Assembly: GCF_003201975.1 (NCBI RefSeq)
Contig: NZ_QJJQ01000004.1
Location: 264,684 to 316,629, forward strand
Length of the DNA stretch: 51,946 nucleotides
Source of the DNA: Pseudogracilibacillus auburnensis
Lineage (GTDB): Bacteria > Bacillota > Bacilli > Bacillales > Amphibacillaceae
Direction of reading: 5' to 3'
In this document: piece after piece, positions 1-8,290 of the stretch
Layout of the letters: each line of letters begins with the position of its first letter
Numbering within the stretch: the stretch's first letter is position 1
Notes under the pieces: model-generated
Told to the model about the DNA's origin: nothing
Seen by the model: only the letters and a program-made list of their open reading frames with translations
Database searches by the model: none
Program-made: the position numbers and the translations under genes

Positions 1-760
1 TCTTCCCTCGTGCATGAACTTTCCGAAAACGGATGAGAAGTGCCCCGCAGCATCTTCCCTCGTGCATGAACTTTCCGAAAACGGATGAGAAGTGCCCCGT
101 GGCATCTTCCCTCGTACATGAACTTTCCGAAAACGGATGAGAAGTGCCCCGCAGCACCTTCCCTCGTGCATGAACTTTCCGAAAACGGATGAGAAGTGCC
201 CCGCTGCATCTTCCTTCGTGCATGAACTTTCCGAAAACGGATGAGAAGTGCCCCGCGGCATCTTCCCTCGTGCATGAACTTTCCGAAAACTTGTGAGAAG
301 TGCCCCGCGGCGTCTTCCCTCGTGCATGAACTTTCCTAAAACGTGTGAGAAGTGCCCCGCAGCATCTTCCCTCGTGCATGAACTTTCCGAAAACGGATGA
401 GAAGTGCCCCGCAGCATCTTCCCTCGTGCATGAACTTTCCGAAAACGGATGAGAAGTGCCCCGTGGCATCTTCCCTCGTACATGAACTTTCCGAAAACGG
501 ATGAGAAGTGCCCCGCAGCACCTTCCCTCGTGCATGAACTTTCCGAAAACGGATGAGAAGTGCCCCGCAGCATCTTCCTTCGTGCATGAACTTTCCGAAA
601 ACTTGTGAGAAGTGCCCCGTGGCAACTTCCCTCGTGCATGAACTTTCCGAAAACGTGTGAGAAGTGCCCCGCGGCATCTTCCCTCGTGCATGATTTTTCG
701 GAAACAGATAAGAAGTACCCAGTCACATCGCCCCCTAGGAATGAAATATCGGAAATACAT
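1..760. repeat. 52-bp tandem repeat array
   Basis: Thirteen near-identical 52-bp units begin at 1, 53, 105 and so on up to 625. A decayed 51-bp copy lies at 677-727 and a barely recognisable copy at about 728-760. Units differ by a few substitutions, and the variants recur every seven units (364 bp): for example GTACATG at 105 and 469, and a CCTTCC start at 157 and 521. So a seven-unit block was itself duplicated. There are no spacers, so it is not CRISPR. Because 52 is not a multiple of 3, every frame cycles through the repeat, giving spurious open frames on both strands. The array may start left of the window. No function can be assigned. Confidence 0.97.
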
Positions 761-782
761 ATTAAATGGCTTATGTTGCAAT

Positions 783-1715
783 TTAAATTTTCTTGAAAAC
801 ATAGTATGAATATCTTCCGTTGCGGATAAGCGTCATATGTCTTAATAATATTTCTCTTATTCTTCTTTTGGAGCTAATGACTACACACCATTCGTGTATT
901 TGGCTTGTCGTTATTTTTTTATTAGGAAATAGTAAATTAAATTCAGCTACACTTCGCATTACTCCATAATCTACTGCTTCTTCGTAACCGCATCCCTGAC
1001 ACTTTAATTTGATTTTGTTGATTGGAGATAAAAATTCGGAGCAAGTTCTACACGTAATTCCTTTTTGTAATTGATGATACTCATAGCTTGGCAAGCGACT
1101 ATGCGCAGATTCTTCGAGGTGCATCGAAATTAATTTTTTAGCTAATTTTGTATGATGGGCTGTTAATTTTCGAGAATTGGCATTTAATTTATTGATAAAA
1201 CGTTTTACTTGTGTTGGAAAAATTGCTGGTAGGGCAATTGGAGCTTGATACAATGTAAAGTCATCATTGATGAAGATTATGTATGGTTTTATTGTCATGT
1301 TTACATGTAACTTTTGCAAGATTTGTTTAAATAAATATTCGGTTCGCTGCAGTTGTAATAAGGGACTTCGAATTTCTTTACCTGAACCAACGACATACCA
1401 TTTATCCCCTTCTAAATAAAAATCACCTTCAAAGTTTTTAATTTCCAAGGAAAAAATCGTGTTTTGATTAATAATCAAACTATCAATTTGAAACTCTGTG
1501 TTGTTACTTTCTAACAATAAATCAAATAGTGTGATCTGATTGGTAGAAGGGTGATTACATAATAAATCGTAAAATTTCAGTTCACCAAGAAATCCTTTAT
1601 GCAAATTTTCATAGTTTTGTTTTTCAGTAGTGGATAATTTCATTCTAGGGTGCAAACTAGTAAGAATTTGAAGTTCCTTAGGGGGCATAGGTTTATTATG
1701 GGGAATAATCGTCAT
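783..1715 (-). CDS. NERD (nuclease-related) domain protein with zinc ribbon
   Basis: 310 residues. Residues 40-150 look like a NERD domain: GELKFYDLL at 44-52, a conserved Asp in EFQIDSLII (D78), and an E-x-K pair in SLEIKNFEG (E91, K93). This is the arrangement of PD-(D/E)xK-like nuclease folds. Near the C-terminus two CxxC pairs (C222/C225 and C239/C242) form a probable zinc ribbon, as in the family that joins NERD to a DNA-binding tail. There is no signal peptide, so it is cytoplasmic. A GGAAAGG ribosome site lies just upstream of the ATG (complement of 1713-1715). It stands alone next to the repeat array. NERD proteins are thought to act in DNA processing, but the substrate is unknown. 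Confidence 0.85.
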   Translation of the reverse strand: MTIIPHNKPMPPKELQILTSLHPRMKLSTTEKQNYENLHKGFLGELKFYDLLCNHPSTNQITLFDLLLESNNTEFQIDSLIINQNTIFSLEIKNFEGDFYLEGDKWYVVGSGKEIRSPLLQLQRTEYLFKQILQKLHVNMTIKPYIIFINDDFTLYQAPIALPAIFPTQVKRFINKLNANSRKLTAHHTKLAKKLISMHLEESAHSRLPSYEYHQLQKGITCRTCSEFLSPINKIKLKCQGCGYEEAVDYGVMRSVAEFNLLFPNKKITTSQIHEWCVVISSKRRIREILLRHMTLIRNGRYSYYVFKKI

Positions 1716-2184
1716 TTCACCTTTCCTTTCTTAAAAAGTACTAGTCTATTTATACTATTATAATTGTCGTGTAATTTCAAAGGAATCGAAGCAAACGTTT
1801 TCTATTCTCCTTTTTGATCATCGCTACAACTATATTTGAGTATTCTTGGACGTAAAATTGTGAAATTAGTCAAGTCTAGCTTCGAAATGTGGGACGTGCT
1901 AGTACAATGTACTATAACTGTGACAATGCTTTTCAATGTGATGAGTGAAAGCAGAGCCCTAGGATCTTTTAACCTATAAGAGAACTTGAGGTATTGTGGA
2001 GCGACTTTAGAAAAAGAGTGTGTAATTTTTGTTAGGGGTTTACATATCTACCCACCTATTAAAAGGCTTTTGCGAAATTTATTGAAAAACATACATCGCT
2101 CTACTCATTCTCTTATTGTCTATTTATTCGGACAATAAGGTGATAAGTGATATAATCTGAAGTAAAAAATAAGGAGTGAGGGTT
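1716..2184. promoter_or_regulatory. Intergenic region with ybaK promoter and inverted repeat
   Basis: No gene is visible in most of this 470-bp stretch. At its right end a 9-bp perfect inverted repeat, CTTATTGTC (2112-2120) and GACAATAAG (2131-2139), overlaps where the -35 of a promoter with -10 TATAAT (2151-2156) should be. The -35 itself is poor. The repeat could be an operator or the stem of a short hairpin. Confidence 0.45.
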
Positions 2185-2661
2185 TTGACAAAACTTAAAG
2201 AAAGTGCCCAGCAATTTCAACATAAATTAATAGAGCTCGGTTACTCAAATAAGGTCATTGAATTACCTAACAGTACAAGGACAGCTAAGGAAGCAGCCGA
2301 AGCGATAGGATGTGAAGTTAATCATATTGCGAAATCAATTATTTTTCGATTGAAACGAGTGGACAAACCTTTACTAGTCGTAGCATGTGGAGCAAATAGA
2401 ATTAATGAAAAACAAATCGAAGCCCATTTAAATGATACATTAGGAAAAGCGGATGCTGATTTTGTACGCGAACAGACCGGATATGTGATTGGCGGTGTTC
2501 CCCCTCTAGGACATAAAGAGCAAATAATAACCTTGATTGATGAAGATTTATTTCAATACGGAAAGATATGGGCAGCAGCTGGACATCCAAAAGCCGTATT
2601 TCCATTGACTCCTGATGAATTAGTAGAAATGACTAATGGTGAGGTCGTATGTGTCATATAG
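2185..2661 (+). CDS. ybaK: YbaK/EbsC-family aminoacyl-tRNA deacylase
   Basis: About 158 residues, the usual family length. The fold signature runs through TAKEAAEAIGCEVNHIAKSI (the Lys of AKSI is the position of the catalytic lysine in YbaK/ProX proteins), VVACGANRINEKQIE and GYVIGGVPPLGH. The family hydrolyses mischarged tRNA, classically Cys-tRNA(Pro), in the cytoplasm. The GTG at 2176 lies inside the ribosome site AAGGAG (2171-2176), so the TTG at 2185, 8 nt after it, is the better start. It is a single gene followed by hairpins at 2699-2767. The exact misacylated substrate cannot be read from sequence. Confidence 0.9.
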   Translation: MTKLKESAQQFQHKLIELGYSNKVIELPNSTRTAKEAAEAIGCEVNHIAKSIIFRLKRVDKPLLVVACGANRINEKQIEAHLNDTLGKADADFVREQTGYVIGGVPPLGHKEQIITLIDEDLFQYGKIWAAAGHPKAVFPLTPDELVEMTNGEVVCVI

Positions 2662-2698
2662 CTCAAGATATTAATTAGTAAAAATAGATTGAAGACTC

Positions 2699-2767
2699 GG
2701 CATTCGCCACATTTACTGCGAATGCCTTAGTTACGTTTATGTTCCAAGAAAGGATTGATCCTTTCTT
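2699..2767 (+). terminator. Two hairpins after ybaK
   Basis: First hairpin: GGCATTCGC (2699-2707) pairs with GCGAATGCC (2718-2726). Second: AAGAAAGGAT (2746-2755) pairs with ATCCTTTCTT (2758-2767). Neither has a long T run, so termination strength is uncertain. Confidence 0.45.
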
Positions 2768-2835
2768 ATCTACCAAAGAAAAAGGCAGGGTGACCCGTCT
2801 TTCATTCCCTATTTTGTTTGAAAAGCTCTCCCTTT

Positions 2836-3075
2836 TTTTACATGCATTTCCAAAGAGATTTTCCACGTATCCATCCTTTGTCTAGACCATTGATATTTAT
2901 TCGACGGCAATTTATTTCATCGGCTATTCCCACTGGGTACATTGATGTTATAGAATTATTGGTGAAAGCTGGATCTGTTTTGTATTATGCGGGTGATTTT
3001 GATCCAGAAGGGCTTGGAATGACTAATCGACTGGTTAAGTGCTTTGGAAGTGCTGTTCGTTTACGGCATCATGTC
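2836..3075 (+). pseudogene. Relic of a Wadjet JetD-like (DUF2399/TIGR02679) gene
   Basis: An open stretch without a convincing start encodes RPLIFIRRQFISSAIPTGY, a helix with LLVKAG, then VLYYAGDFDPEGLGMTNRL. The hydrophobic strand followed by GDFDPEGL is the hallmark of the toprim-like DUF2399 domain found in TIGR02679 proteins, the JetD nuclease subunit of Wadjet (type II-like) plasmid-defence operons. The fragment is about 80 residues of a protein usually near 400, has no ribosome site, and runs directly into an unrelated transporter relic near 3076. Nothing recognisable of the partner genes (DUF2397, DUF2398, SMC-like) is in the window. Family assignment rests on this motif only. Confidence 0.55.
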
Positions 3076-3401
3076 TATTGGGATAGTACTAACAGTCGGT
3101 AAGTCGATTTTTTTTGTTATTATTGGACTGTGTCTCGCTTGTTTAGGCTTTTTTTACTGCTCATTCATTAACCGCAACATCTGTTAATATGATTGCAACA
3201 CATCATAAAGGTAGTGCATCAAGTCTTTACTTAGCTTCCTATTATGTTGGCGTGTCGATGGGAAGTACCGTTTTTGCACCGATTTGGGAGCGCATGGGCT
3301 GGTTTGGGATCATAATGATTGCCAGTGTTCTACCGGTTGTGTATATGGTGGTAGGGCATGGTGTTGTGGGAAGGAAGCGCATTTTCGAGGATAGCAGTTG
3401 A
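3076..3401 (+). pseudogene. C-terminal relic of an MFS transporter
   Basis: Reading from about 3078 gives a transmembrane-like tract ending in IGLCLACLGFF. A one-base shift in the T run at about 3150 then allows TAHSLTATSVNMIATHHKG, and the frame from 3189 continues SASSLYLASYYVGVSMGST, APIWERMGW and a last hydrophobic helix before the stop at 3401. This matches the last third of a 12-helix MFS exporter (the SLY-YYVG-S-G pattern of helix 10 and the W-R-GW loop). The rest of the gene is absent and its 5' side is fused to the JetD-like relic, so the locus is a deletion scar. Confidence 0.6.
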
Positions 3402-3510
3402 AGGAATAAAATGGGGTGGAGGATGTTGATTGCTCCAGGAAAACGGTGATAGAGGAAACGTAAGAGTTCCCATTTTAAATGTAAGGAAGTTTGATGTTAA
3501 TAAAGAAATG

Positions 3511-3553
3511 AAGCCTTGCTGGTACTATCTACAGGTACCGGCGAGGCTTTTTT
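3511..3553 (+). terminator. Rho-independent terminator
   Basis: AAGCCTTGCTGGTAC (3511-3525) pairs over 15 bp, with two G-U pairs, with GTACCGGCGAGGCTT (3535-3549), followed by a T run to 3553. It was probably the terminator of the lost operon upstream. Confidence 0.85.
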
Positions 3554-3603
3554 GCTCAACAAGTATATTTTTAGACATAGAAAGGGTTAAATATAGAATA
3601 AAA

Positions 3604-5373
3604 TTAATCGATAAGTTCGTTCTTGAATGGTTCAGAAGAGATCGCATACTTTTTTAATTTGTAGTTTAAGTTTTGCCTGGATATCCCGAGTATCTTACTC
3701 GCCTCCGTAACTTTTCCATTAGCTGAATCCATCGCTTCTTTAATGTATTGAATCTCCAATCGTTCCAATCGTTCATTTAATGAGAAATGTGATTTTGTTT
3801 GCTGAGATATAGGAGGTGTTATCCGTTTATTTTTGTATTCTTCCATCATATGCTGTTGAAATGTATCGGATAAATGGTCAAATGTTATCTTTTTTTCTTC
3901 ATACATTAAATTTAAGGCGCCTTCAATTGTATGCTCAAGTTGTCTGGCGTTGCCTGGCCATGTGTAATTTAAAAAGAAATCCATTACATTATCTTCTACA
4001 CTTTCTGCATCGATTCCTAAGGCTGTGGAGTGTTTATCAATAAAGTGATCCACAAGTGCAGCAATATCAATTTTTCTTTTTCGTAATGGTTTGATATGTA
4101 AATTAACTACACTTAAGCGATAATATAAATCTTCCCGTAGCCTTCCATTCCTAATAGCTTCTATGGGATCTTCATTCATTGTTGAAATTACCCGTACATC
4201 AAAGTCAATTTCTTTATCCGAACCTAATCTTCTGACTTTCATTTCCTGGAGCACTCTTAATAATTTTGCTTGTAGGTTTAAGCTGATGGAATTAATTTCA
4301 TCCAATAATAGGGTACCTTTATGGGCTTGTTCAAAAATTCCTGCTCGGTTTACAGCGCCTGTAAAGCTACCTGTTGTTGTGCCGAAAAGTAATCCTTCCA
4401 AAAGGTTTTCAGGTATTGCAGCACAATTTTGAGCAACAAACTTTTCTTTTTTTCTAGGACTCTCATTATGAATGCTTTGAGCGAATATTTCTTTTCCAGT
4501 TCCTGTTTCACCAATGATCAGAACATTGGATGAAAAGCGGGATATTTTTTTGGCTTGTTCAACAATTCTCCCCATCTCTCTGCTTTTAAAGATAACGTTA
4601 TTGAATGTATAGCGGGTATTATTTGAACTCTGTCTAGTAGGGATAGGTAAGTCATGATCATTTTGGATAGATCGGATTGTTTCCTCAAGTTGTTTTTGCT
4701 TTGTAATATCTTTTAAAATTTCTACTGCTCCCATTTTCCTGTTGCCTATAAATAAAGGGTAAGTTTCAGACAATATTGTTTTTTCTTTTCCGGTTTCTGT
4801 AAAATGCGTTTCCCTATGATTAAGCGATTTTCCTAACCGCAGTGTTTTTAATAGTTTACTATTTTCTTCTTCGAGATGAGGAAATGCTTCGAAGATTGAT
4901 TTGTTTTTAATTGTGTCAGGTTCGCGCGCATTGATCTCGCCGATTTTTTTATTATAAAAAAGAATCTTTTTATCTTCATTTACAAGACAAACACCCTCGT
5001 CTAAATAATCTAAAATTGCATCGTATAATGTAACCTGTTCTTTTAAATCTTCCAATTCGTATTTAATTTTTTGTTTATTCGTCATGTTTTTAAAGATTAG
5101 CAGATACAGGTCATGGATTGGTGTGATCGTTAGTAAGAGTTCATTCGTTCCATAAGAAAGTGAGATTCCCGTAGATTTATCAGGAAGGGCAAAATATTTA
5201 TTTAACTTGTTAGGGAATAACTCAAAAACAGACGTGTTTTTGTATCGTGAGGTATTTAAAGCAAACAATCGTTTTGCGGCATTATTTACCTTAATAATGT
5301 CTCCCTCTTTGTTCGTTAATATCATGCTTTCAAAAAAAACATCCCATACTTGGGTTAACAATACGCTATCCAA
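3604..5373 (-). CDS. Sigma-54-dependent enhancer-binding activator with PAS domains (RocR-like)
   Basis: 589 residues. Two PAS-like sensor domains (about 5-100 and 112-225) precede an AAA+ domain: Walker A GETGTGKE at 288-295, sigma-54 contact loop GSFTGA at 335-340 (Ser instead of the common Ala), Walker B GTLLLDEI at 353-360, and an arginine-rich region in RLREDLYYRL. A Fis-type helix-turn-helix closes the protein (NGKVTEASKILGISRQNLN). Such proteins bind upstream DNA and use ATP to open sigma-54 promoters. It is divergent from the operon starting at 5715, whose promoter has a -24/-12 sequence, so it is almost certainly that operon's activator. The PAS domains suggest direct sensing of a small molecule, as RocR senses ornithine/citrulline, but the ligand is unknown. 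Confidence 0.92.
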   Translation of the reverse strand: MDSVLLTQVWDVFFESMILTNKEGDIIKVNNAAKRLFALNTSRYKNTSVFELFPNKLNKYFALPDKSTGISLSYGTNELLLTITPIHDLYLLIFKNMTNKQKIKYELEDLKEQVTLYDAILDYLDEGVCLVNEDKKILFYNKKIGEINAREPDTIKNKSIFEAFPHLEEENSKLLKTLRLGKSLNHRETHFTETGKEKTILSETYPLFIGNRKMGAVEILKDITKQKQLEETIRSIQNDHDLPIPTRQSSNNTRYTFNNVIFKSREMGRIVEQAKKISRFSSNVLIIGETGTGKEIFAQSIHNESPRKKEKFVAQNCAAIPENLLEGLLFGTTTGSFTGAVNRAGIFEQAHKGTLLLDEINSISLNLQAKLLRVLQEMKVRRLGSDKEIDFDVRVISTMNEDPIEAIRNGRLREDLYYRLSVVNLHIKPLRKRKIDIAALVDHFIDKHSTALGIDAESVEDNVMDFFLNYTWPGNARQLEHTIEGALNLMYEEKKITFDHLSDTFQQHMMEEYKNKRITPPISQQTKSHFSLNERLERLEIQYIKEAMDSANGKVTEASKILGISRQNLNYKLKKYAISSEPFKNELID

Positions 5374-5525
5374 CTCCCTTTTCCCCCTTACTACAATTTA
5401 TTTTTTTCAGTATAACATAAATAGGGAAAGGAAATAAATTTTTCGAAAAATATTTTTCATAGAAAAATTTTTTTCTTTTTTAACAGATAAGAAAGGATTA
5501 ATCCTTTGCTACATAAGCGTGGGCT

Positions 5526-5590
5526 AAGACATTTGCAGAAAATGCTTGGGGAATGCAAGTTTTCTCATCGACCAATTAAGAAAATGTCTT
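5526..5590. promoter_or_regulatory. Candidate upstream activator sites
   Basis: AAGACATTT (5526-5534) is mirrored by AAATGTCTT (5582-5590). Between them AGAAAATGC (5538-5545 region) faces GCAAGTTTTCT (5555-5564 region) as an imperfect inverted repeat. This lies 50-90 bp upstream of the sigma-54 promoter, a plausible place for the activator to bind. Confidence 0.4.
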
Positions 5591-5620
5591 ATTATTGGCA
5601 TGTTTTTCTCAAATGATAAG

Positions 5621-5637
5621 TTGGTATGCTTCTTGCA
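5621..5637 (+). promoter_or_regulatory. Sigma-54 (-24/-12) promoter
   Basis: TTGGTATG-CTTC-TTGCA fits the consensus TTGGCACG-N4-TTGCW. The invariant GG (5623-5624) and GC (5635-5636) are 12 bp apart as required. It lies about 80 bp upstream of the first operon gene and next to a divergent sigma-54 activator gene. Confidence 0.85.
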
Positions 5638-5714
5638 CTATTAATTTAGTGAACACAAAAGTACTTTTAAAATCATATTTTTTTCTAGAAATTTTACGAC
5701 TGGGAGGATTTAGA

Positions 5715-6869
5715 ATGGTGATAGATTTAGAGGGAGTAAAAATAATTGATGTTCACTGTCATCCGTTTTTACAAAATGAAAGGCCTTACATGGAAAGTGA
5801 ATTTTTGGAGGAGTTATCTTTATCTGTTAGGCCAGGTATGTTTGCTACAAAGATAAAAACCAAAACAGATTCCATGTATTCAGGTTTAAATATGTATATG
5901 CAAATTACGATTCAACGCCTGGCAAAATATTTTTCATGTGAGCCTACAATTGAAGCAGTTGTAGAAAAAAGAAATGTAAGCGCAAGAAATTTTTCTGAAT
6001 ATACGAAGAATTTATTTGAAGACGTCCAATTAGAGGGATTATTAGTAGACTACGGGTATCCGACACCGGCTATTCCGAATCAACAATTTGAAAAGGTTGT
6101 CGGATTTCGGACTTGGGAAGTATATCGTATTGAGCCGGTGATGGATCGGCTTAGGGAAGAACATGACAGTTTTTCAACGTTTATTGAGGGGTATCGTGCC
6201 GATCTAAGAAGCGCTTTAGGAAGAAAAGGAGTTTTGGGGCTTAAGTCTATTATTGCTTACCGTAGTGGTTTAGAGATTGTGTCCATGGATGAAAAGAAGG
6301 CAACTAGTCAATTTGATTTTTATAAAGAGAATAAGAGAGAAACGGTCAAGGAATTACGAGATTATTGTTTACATATTGCGATGGAAGAGTGTACAAGGGC
6401 TAAAAAAGCAATGCATATTCATACTGGGGTCGGTGATGGTGAGGTGCTACTACACAAAGCGAGCCCGAATCTGTTAGTAACGATGCTAAGAGAAAAGAAA
6501 TATGCAAATACAATTGTTCATTTAGTTCACGGAGGTTATCCGTGGATGGAAGAAGCAGCATTTATGTGTAGTGTGTTTCCGAATGTATATATGGATCTTT
6601 CTTTACAAAATCCTTTTGCAGGACACGGGGTGAAACGGATTATTTCACAAGTCTTTGAATTTGCTCCATTTAACAAGGTCATGTATGGATCTGATGCATT
6701 TACAATTCCGGAAATGAACTGGTTAGGTGTGAAATTATTTAAAGAGTGTTTCGAGGAAGTTTTACAATCTTGGGTAGAAAAAGATTATATGAGTAGAAAG
6801 AGAGCAAAAACGATTGCTGAGTTAGTCTTATATAAAAATTTTGAAGAACTATATAAAGATAGCTTGTAA
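5715..6869 (+). CDS. Amidohydrolase (FluG N-terminal-domain-like)
   Basis: 384 residues. It opens with IIDVHCHPF, the HxH metal motif of the amidohydrolase superfamily, has H-x-G signals at MHIHTGVGDG and VHLVHGGYPW, and ends with the MYGSDAF strand (metal-ligand Asp). These features match the amidohydrolase-2 group, including the N-terminal half of FluG/NodGS proteins, where it is fused to a glutamine-synthetase domain. Here the GS-like gene follows 12 nt later, so the fusion is split. The ATG at 5715 has GGGAGG 9 nt upstream; an in-frame start at 5595 would lie upstream of the sigma-54 promoter and is rejected. It is the first gene of the operon, and the hydrolysed substrate is unknown. Confidence 0.85.
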   Translation: MVIDLEGVKIIDVHCHPFLQNERPYMESEFLEELSLSVRPGMFATKIKTKTDSMYSGLNMYMQITIQRLAKYFSCEPTIEAVVEKRNVSARNFSEYTKNLFEDVQLEGLLVDYGYPTPAIPNQQFEKVVGFRTWEVYRIEPVMDRLREEHDSFSTFIEGYRADLRSALGRKGVLGLKSIIAYRSGLEIVSMDEKKATSQFDFYKENKRETVKELRDYCLHIAMEECTRAKKAMHIHTGVGDGEVLLHKASPNLLVTMLREKKYANTIVHLVHGGYPWMEEAAFMCSVFPNVYMDLSLQNPFAGHGVKRIISQVFEFAPFNKVMYGSDAFTIPEMNWLGVKLFKECFEEVLQSWVEKDYMSRKRAKTIAELVLYKNFEELYKDSL

Positions 6870-6881
6870 AGGGAGATGCTT

Positions 6882-8243
6882 ATGGATACAACAAGGTGCC
6901 TAGAGATAGAGAACATTCTAAAATTAGTAGAAGAAAATAATATTGAGTTTATCCGAGTAGAATTCTTGGATTATTCGAATGTGACAAGAGGAAGAACAAT
7001 CCGGAAAAGCAATTTAAGAGAGGCGATGGAAAAAGGTGTTAATTTCAGTACAGCTATTATGAGTTTTGATGTTTTCGATACTTATATCCCAGATCCAATG
7101 TACGGGGCGGAAGACGGTGACTTTTTTGCATTGCCAGATCCACAGACATTTGCCATTTTGCCTCACCGGAAAAACACCGCACGAATGCTTTGTGATTTAG
7201 TAGATGAGAATGGGAACCTTTGGAAAGGTTGTCCAAGGGGTGCATTAAAAAGATTATTAAATAAAGTAGAACAAGTTCTTGGTGGTACATTACATATGGC
7301 GTATGAGCAGGAGGCATATTTGTTAAAAGAAGTTGATGGCAATAGAGTGACAGCTGACAACAGTCATTGTTTTTCAAGCGTAGGTGTCGATATTCAAGAA
7401 AGGTTTGTTCAAGATTTCGTTTTTACTTTAGAAGAAATGGGAGTGACGACAGAACAGATATCCAGTGAATATGGCCCGGGTCAGCTGGAAATTAATTTGA
7501 AATATACAAATGCGCTAAAGGCAACAGATGATCAAGTGACATTTGCTCATACATTTAAGCAAATTGCTCGAGATCACGACATGATCGGTACATTAATGCC
7601 TAAGCCTTTTAGTCATTTGGCTGGAAGCGGATTACACACTCATATCAGTTTGTTTAATGAACATGGTGAGAACTTGTTTAAGGAAATAACTGATCAAAAA
7701 GGTTTGGATATGTCGGAAGAGGCGTACTACTTCATAGGTGGTCTGTTGAAACATGGCAAGTCTTTAATTGCAATAGGAGCACCTAGCTATAATTCCTATA
7801 AAAGAATGCTCCCCGGATCATGGGCTCCCGCCCATATTTGTTACGGTACAGCAAATAGATCTGTGTTGGTGAGAATTCTAGAAAAAAGAAGGGAAAGAAG
7901 GTTCGAATTTAGAGGAGCTGATGGAACTTGTAATCCCTATTTATTAAGTACTTGTCTGATTGCGGCGGGATTGGATGGAATTCAAAATAAAATTGATCCG
8001 GGTGATCCTATTTTAGAAGACGTTAGTCAAATGGATGAATTTGAACGGAAGGAAAAAGGAATCGAATGGGTTCCTCGGACATTGAGTGATGCTCTTGATA
8101 GTTTGGCTGAAGACACGATTTTGGCAGATACTATTGGCCGTGAAATTTGGACGGAGTTTATTAAGGTTAAGCGAAATGAATGGAACAAATTTTGTCAGTA
8201 TGTGACAGATAATGAGTTAAAGCTTTATTCAGATATGTATTAA
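6882..8243 (+). CDS. Glutamine-synthetase-like gamma-glutamyl ligase (copy 1)
   Basis: 453 residues. GS type I landmarks are present in order: the metal-binding Glu pair in AYEQEAYLL, SSEYGPGQLEIN, the glutamate loop GSGLHTHIS, and the Arg-rich segment LEKRRERRFEFRGADG with CNPYL. The N-terminal region lacks the DGSS element that forms the ammonium site in true GlnA and instead has SFDVFDTYIPDP. This is the pattern of ligases (PuuA, FluG C-half, GlnA3) that attach glutamate to an amine other than ammonia. The start at 6882 is preferred over 6876, because GGGAG at 6871-6875 then has normal spacing. It is a paralog of the product of 11666-13003. The substrate is not predictable. Confidence 0.85.
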   Translation: MDTTRCLEIENILKLVEENNIEFIRVEFLDYSNVTRGRTIRKSNLREAMEKGVNFSTAIMSFDVFDTYIPDPMYGAEDGDFFALPDPQTFAILPHRKNTARMLCDLVDENGNLWKGCPRGALKRLLNKVEQVLGGTLHMAYEQEAYLLKEVDGNRVTADNSHCFSSVGVDIQERFVQDFVFTLEEMGVTTEQISSEYGPGQLEINLKYTNALKATDDQVTFAHTFKQIARDHDMIGTLMPKPFSHLAGSGLHTHISLFNEHGENLFKEITDQKGLDMSEEAYYFIGGLLKHGKSLIAIGAPSYNSYKRMLPGSWAPAHICYGTANRSVLVRILEKRRERRFEFRGADGTCNPYLLSTCLIAAGLDGIQNKIDPGDPILEDVSQMDEFERKEKGIEWVPRTLSDALDSLAEDTILADTIGREIWTEFIKVKRNEWNKFCQYVTDNELKLYSDMY

Positions 8244-8290
8244 CTAATGTTAATAATGATCTTTTAGGGAGGTGATGACATTCTAAAGTA

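Noticed and set aside
1-727. CRISPR array
   Set aside because: Units are contiguous, with no unique spacers and no cas genes nearby.
336-796. Open frames on both strands inside the 52-bp repeats
   Set aside because: They are translations of the repeat itself. The unit is not a multiple of 3, and neither frame has a ribosome site or protein-like composition.
3430-3657. 75-codon plus-strand frame
   Set aside because: It contains the terminator at 3511-3553 and runs into the activator gene on the other strand.
5595-5714. N-terminal extension of the amidohydrolase
   Set aside because: It would start upstream of the sigma-54 promoter. The conserved protein and a good ribosome site begin at 5715.
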